Both the position numbers and the translations under genes were made by a program. A stretch of 37,630 nt of DNA, from NCBI GenBank assembly GCA_003151515.1, contig PLXS01000033.1, positions 334 to 37,963 of the forward strand. The letters are read 5' to 3'. The stretch's first letter is position 1; every line of letters begins with the position of its first letter. A model generated the notes under the pieces. It had not been told where the DNA came from and ran no database searches. It saw only the letters and a list, made by a program, of their open reading frames with translations. This document shows, one piece after another, positions 34,873 to 37,630 of this stretch. Source of the stretch: Opitutaceae bacterium (GTDB lineage Bacteria > Verrucomicrobiota > Verrucomicrobiia > Opitutales > Opitutaceae).

Positions 34873-37630
34873 ATGCACGCCCCCATGACATCCCTATCCC
34901 GGTGCGCCCGCCTGCTGGCCGCCCTGTCGATTGCGGCAGCCGGCGCGGTCCACCTGCGCGCCCAGATAGGCACCAACCACCCAGCCACGGGGCCGTATTC
35001 CCCGGCGAGCCAGTCGTCCTGGGGGAGCGCGAACTGGCCGCTCGGCGCGACGTTCACGGCCGGCCCCGGCAGCACCCTGGAGGTGGGCGTCTTCTCCGCG
35101 AACGCAACGCAGATCGTGCTGGAGATCTACACCCAGGACACCGGTGCGGATGCCCAGTACGACTACCTGATGACCAAGGGGCCGGACAACATCTGGCGGG
35201 CCGCCGTTTCGGGCGCGCCCAACCTCACCCTCTACGCGTTCCGGGCCTGGGGGCCCAACTGGACCTACAACAGCGCTTGGGCGAGGGGCAACTCATCGGC
35301 GGGATTCGTCTCGGACTGCGACTCCAGCGGCAACCGCTTCAACCCGAACAAGGTCCTCTTCGACCCCTACGCGCGGGAGCTCTCCCACAACACGTGGACC
35401 CCGGCCATGGCCGGCAGCAACCAGAACTACAACATGTACACGAGCGGCGGCGCGAACATCTCGTCGACTCAGACCTACGCGGGGCCCCTGGCCACGGGGA
35501 CCGTCGACTGCCGCAACGTCGACACGGGCCACTGGGCCCCAAAGGCCGTGGCCCTGGTCGACGGCACGTCGACGGGCACCAAGCCCGGCATCGCCGAGAA
35601 GGACGCAATCATCTACGAGAGCCACGTGAAGGGGCTGACGGCGCACCCGTCGAGCGCCAGCCTGACGACGCTGCTGAGCAGCTACTCGGGCTTCCAGGAC
35701 GCCGCAAACATACCCGCCAACCTTCAGGGCACCTACGCGGGCGCGGCCCTCATGGCGGGCTACCTGAAGGACCTCGGGTTCAACACCATCGAGCTCCTGC
35801 CCGTGCATGAGACCGACAACGCCGACGACTCCACGACGGCGCCGTCGACGAGCGGCGGTGGGTACTGGGCCTACTTCACCTACGGGTTCTTCGCGCCGGA
35901 CCGGCGCTACTCGAGCGACCAGACCCTCGGCGGCCCGACCCGGGAGTTCAAGAACATGGTGGCGGCGTTCCACGCCGCCGGGATCCAGGTCTACCTCGAT
36001 GTGGTCTACAACCACTCCGGCGAGGGGGCCACCTGGGACTCCACGAACGAACAGGCCGAGATCACGTTCTTCCGCGGTCTGGACAATTCCTCCTACTACA
36101 CGCTGGGCCCGGGTGCGCCCCAGGCTTACACCAACTATACGGGCGTCGGCACGAGCATCAACGGGGGCTCCGCGCCCGTCCAGAGGCTGGTCATCGACTC
36201 GCTCAACTACTGGACGAACACGATGGGCATCGACGGCTACCGCTTCGACGAGGCCGCCGAGCTCGGGCGGGACGGCAACTCGGGCTTCTCCAACTCCGCG
36301 ACCCTGCTGGAGGACATCGCCACCTTCGCCAGCCAAAACAACGTCAAGATCATCGCCGAGCCGTGGGATGGCCAGGACGGGGGCGAGATCGGCAACTTCC
36401 CCGCCGGATGGGCTTGCTGGAACGGAAACTACCGGGACTCCATCCGCCAGTACATGACGGGCAATGTGACGGGCTACGGCAGCGGGGCCGGCGACCTGAG
36501 CTACGCGAACGCCTTCTTCGGTGACATGACCAAGATGCAGGCCGAGGGGGGGCCCCAGAAGTCCATCAACTACATTGTCTGCCACGACGGTTACAACATG
36601 ACGGACCTCGTCAGCTATGCCTCGCCGGTCACGGACCTGGTATGGCCCTTCGGCTTCGAACAGAACGGGGGCAACGACAACAACTCCTCCTGGGGCAGCA
36701 ACCCCACCCTACGCCGGCAGGCGATCAGGGACTTCTGGACCTACCAGATGTTCAGCCGGGGCGTCCCCATGATGATCTGGGGCGACGAGATGGGGCGCAC
36801 GGTCAACGGGAACAACAACTCCTACAACATCGACTCCGTGGCCACGTGGAACAACTACAACATGCTCGCCACGACGAGCCCCGACGCGATTGCCACGGGG
36901 GACCTGACCGGGGGCACGATGCCCTACGACAACAACCTCGGCACCTTCGCGGGTCCCGCGAACACAAACCCCAACTTCGCGTTCCTGCAGCACCTCCTGC
37001 ACCTGAGGGCCGCCCACCCGGCCCTGCGCCAGGGGGACTTCACGTCGGAGTCCATCACCTTCTCCAACGCCAACGGCACCGGAAGCTTCGTCCCCACGCA
37101 GACGGCGAGCGTGGAGATATTCATGAACGGGAGCCAGGTGGGCGACGACGACTTCATCGTCTTAAGCAACATGGCCACCTCGGCCGCGACCTATACGGTG
37201 CCCCCGGGGCCGGCCGGCACCCATTGGGCGCAGGTCATAGACACGAGCAACGCCTCCGAGGGCACGTCAAACTTCTGGACAACATTCACCGGCGCCGTTG
37301 TCAGCGGGTCCATCTCGGTCGCCGCGCAATCGATCACCGTGCTTGAGACGGTCGCGCCCACGCCGGTGTTCACCCAGCAGCCCATCTCGGTGACGGTCGC
37401 CGGCGGCACGGTGGCCCTGAGCGCGGCGGCGAGCAATTCGCCCGCCTACCAGTGGTACTTCAACGGCGTCGCACTTTCGAACGGCACCGAGGTGTCTGGC
37501 GCCACCGACGCCATCCTGGTCTTGAGCAATGTCACCTCGGCGCAGGCGGGCAGCTACTACTGCGTGGCGACCAACCCGTCGGGCACGGCGCAGAGCAGCT
37601 CGGCGACGCTGACCGTCTCAGCCGCGTCCA
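34873..37630 (+). CDS. Secreted isoamylase/GlgX-type GH13 enzyme with Ig-like domain, partial
   Basis: At least 919 residues; the 3' end lies beyond the window. A signal peptide (MTSLSRCARLLAALSIAAAG, from 34885, or with four more residues from 34873) is followed by a CBM48-like domain (about 45-120). The GH13 barrel has VYLDVVYNHSGEG, nucleophile D459 in GYRFDEAAELG, acid/base E496 in IIAEPWDG, and transition-state D572 in VCHDGYNMTDLVSY. WACWNGNYRDSIRQYM and the Asn-rich NGGNDNNSSWG point to the debranching group (isoamylase/GlgX, GH13_11). A beta-sandwich follows, then from about 831 an Ig-like domain (YQWYFNGVAL, AGSYYCVATNPSG). It probably debranches extracellular alpha-glucans. Isoamylase versus malto-oligosaccharide debranching cannot be settled by eye. 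Confidence 0.92.
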   Translation, partial: MHAPMTSLSRCARLLAALSIAAAGAVHLRAQIGTNHPATGPYSPASQSSWGSANWPLGATFTAGPGSTLEVGVFSANATQIVLEIYTQDTGADAQYDYLMTKGPDNIWRAAVSGAPNLTLYAFRAWGPNWTYNSAWARGNSSAGFVSDCDSSGNRFNPNKVLFDPYARELSHNTWTPAMAGSNQNYNMYTSGGANISSTQTYAGPLATGTVDCRNVDTGHWAPKAVALVDGTSTGTKPGIAEKDAIIYESHVKGLTAHPSSASLTTLLSSYSGFQDAANIPANLQGTYAGAALMAGYLKDLGFNTIELLPVHETDNADDSTTAPSTSGGGYWAYFTYGFFAPDRRYSSDQTLGGPTREFKNMVAAFHAAGIQVYLDVVYNHSGEGATWDSTNEQAEITFFRGLDNSSYYTLGPGAPQAYTNYTGVGTSINGGSAPVQRLVIDSLNYWTNTMGIDGYRFDEAAELGRDGNSGFSNSATLLEDIATFASQNNVKIIAEPWDGQDGGEIGNFPAGWACWNGNYRDSIRQYMTGNVTGYGSGAGDLSYANAFFGDMTKMQAEGGPQKSINYIVCHDGYNMTDLVSYASPVTDLVWPFGFEQNGGNDNNSSWGSNPTLRRQAIRDFWTYQMFSRGVPMMIWGDEMGRTVNGNNNSYNIDSVATWNNYNMLATTSPDAIATGDLTGGTMPYDNNLGTFAGPANTNPNFAFLQHLLHLRAAHPALRQGDFTSESITFSNANGTGSFVPTQTASVEIFMNGSQVGDDDFIVLSNMATSAATYTVPPGPAGTHWAQVIDTSNASEGTSNFWTTFTGAVVSGSISVAAQSITVLETVAPTPVFTQQPISVTVAGGTVALSAAASNSPAYQWYFNGVALSNGTEVSGATDAILVLSNVTSAQAGSYYCVATNPSGTAQSSSATLTVSAAS

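Noticed and set aside
35293..36585. A 430-codon open frame on the minus strand
   Set aside because: It lies opposite the GH13 barrel, whose catalytic motifs read on the plus strand.

Overview
The window is a GC-rich (roughly two-thirds G+C), densely coding bacterial chromosome segment. There is no phage, insertion sequence, CRISPR array, tRNA or rRNA that I can see. The best guess for the host is a Verrucomicrobiota bacterium, perhaps Opitutae-like. The reasons are two DUF5069 proteins, a secreted GH13 enzyme ending in an Ig-like domain, a DUF2911 protein, few Shine-Dalgarno sequences and a bacillithiol locus outside the Firmicutes. This is inference from gene content; no marker gene fixes the taxon.

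Layout. 1-1939: end of gltB and complete gltD (glutamate synthase). 2022-3324: a GreA-type elongation factor, divergent from a DUF5069 gene coupled to a small acidic protein. 3338-7205 (minus): a three-gene run of a secreted M28 glutamate-carboxypeptidase-like enzyme, a protein with kinase-like motifs and a small lipoprotein, divergent from an NTF2-like lipoprotein at 7319. 7793-11272 (minus): prpB-prpC-prpD, the methylcitrate cycle, preceded by a secreted metallophosphatase. 13499-16631 (plus): a YtrA-type GntR regulator with a 23-bp palindrome just before its start, then an ABC ATPase and a permease with a large C-terminal domain.

16654-23610 (minus) is the most interesting part. It is a tightly packed operon: large secreted PIG-L deacetylase, 44-residue membrane protein, sodium:solute symporter, a short BshC-like protein, bshB1, bshA. 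BshA and BshB1 make GlcN-malate. The 257-residue protein keeps the landmarks of BshC, the cysteine-adding enzyme, in order, but it is about half the usual size and stops where BshC's coiled coil would begin. I read it as a minimal BshC, which would complete bacillithiol synthesis. The symporter, micropeptide and secreted deacetylase may handle uptake or recycling of a related compound; that part is inference.

23655-27171 (minus) holds a tandem-DUF2911/TPR protein, a secreted Gfo/Idh/MocA protein and an esterase whose signal peptide lies out of frame across a perfect 13-bp hairpin. 27328-29605 (plus): a dicarboxylate symporter, a DCC thiol-oxidoreductase-like protein and a second DUF5069 protein. 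29619-30680 (minus): a class I xylose isomerase homologue. 30994-34754 (plus): a two-gene cassette of a PLP aminotransferase and an unusual transketolase-like enzyme with Glu in place of the metal-binding Asp. 34873-37630: a secreted isoamylase/GlgX-type GH13 enzyme cut by the window end. Gene junctions are strikingly often four-base ATGA, GTGA or TTGA overlaps.
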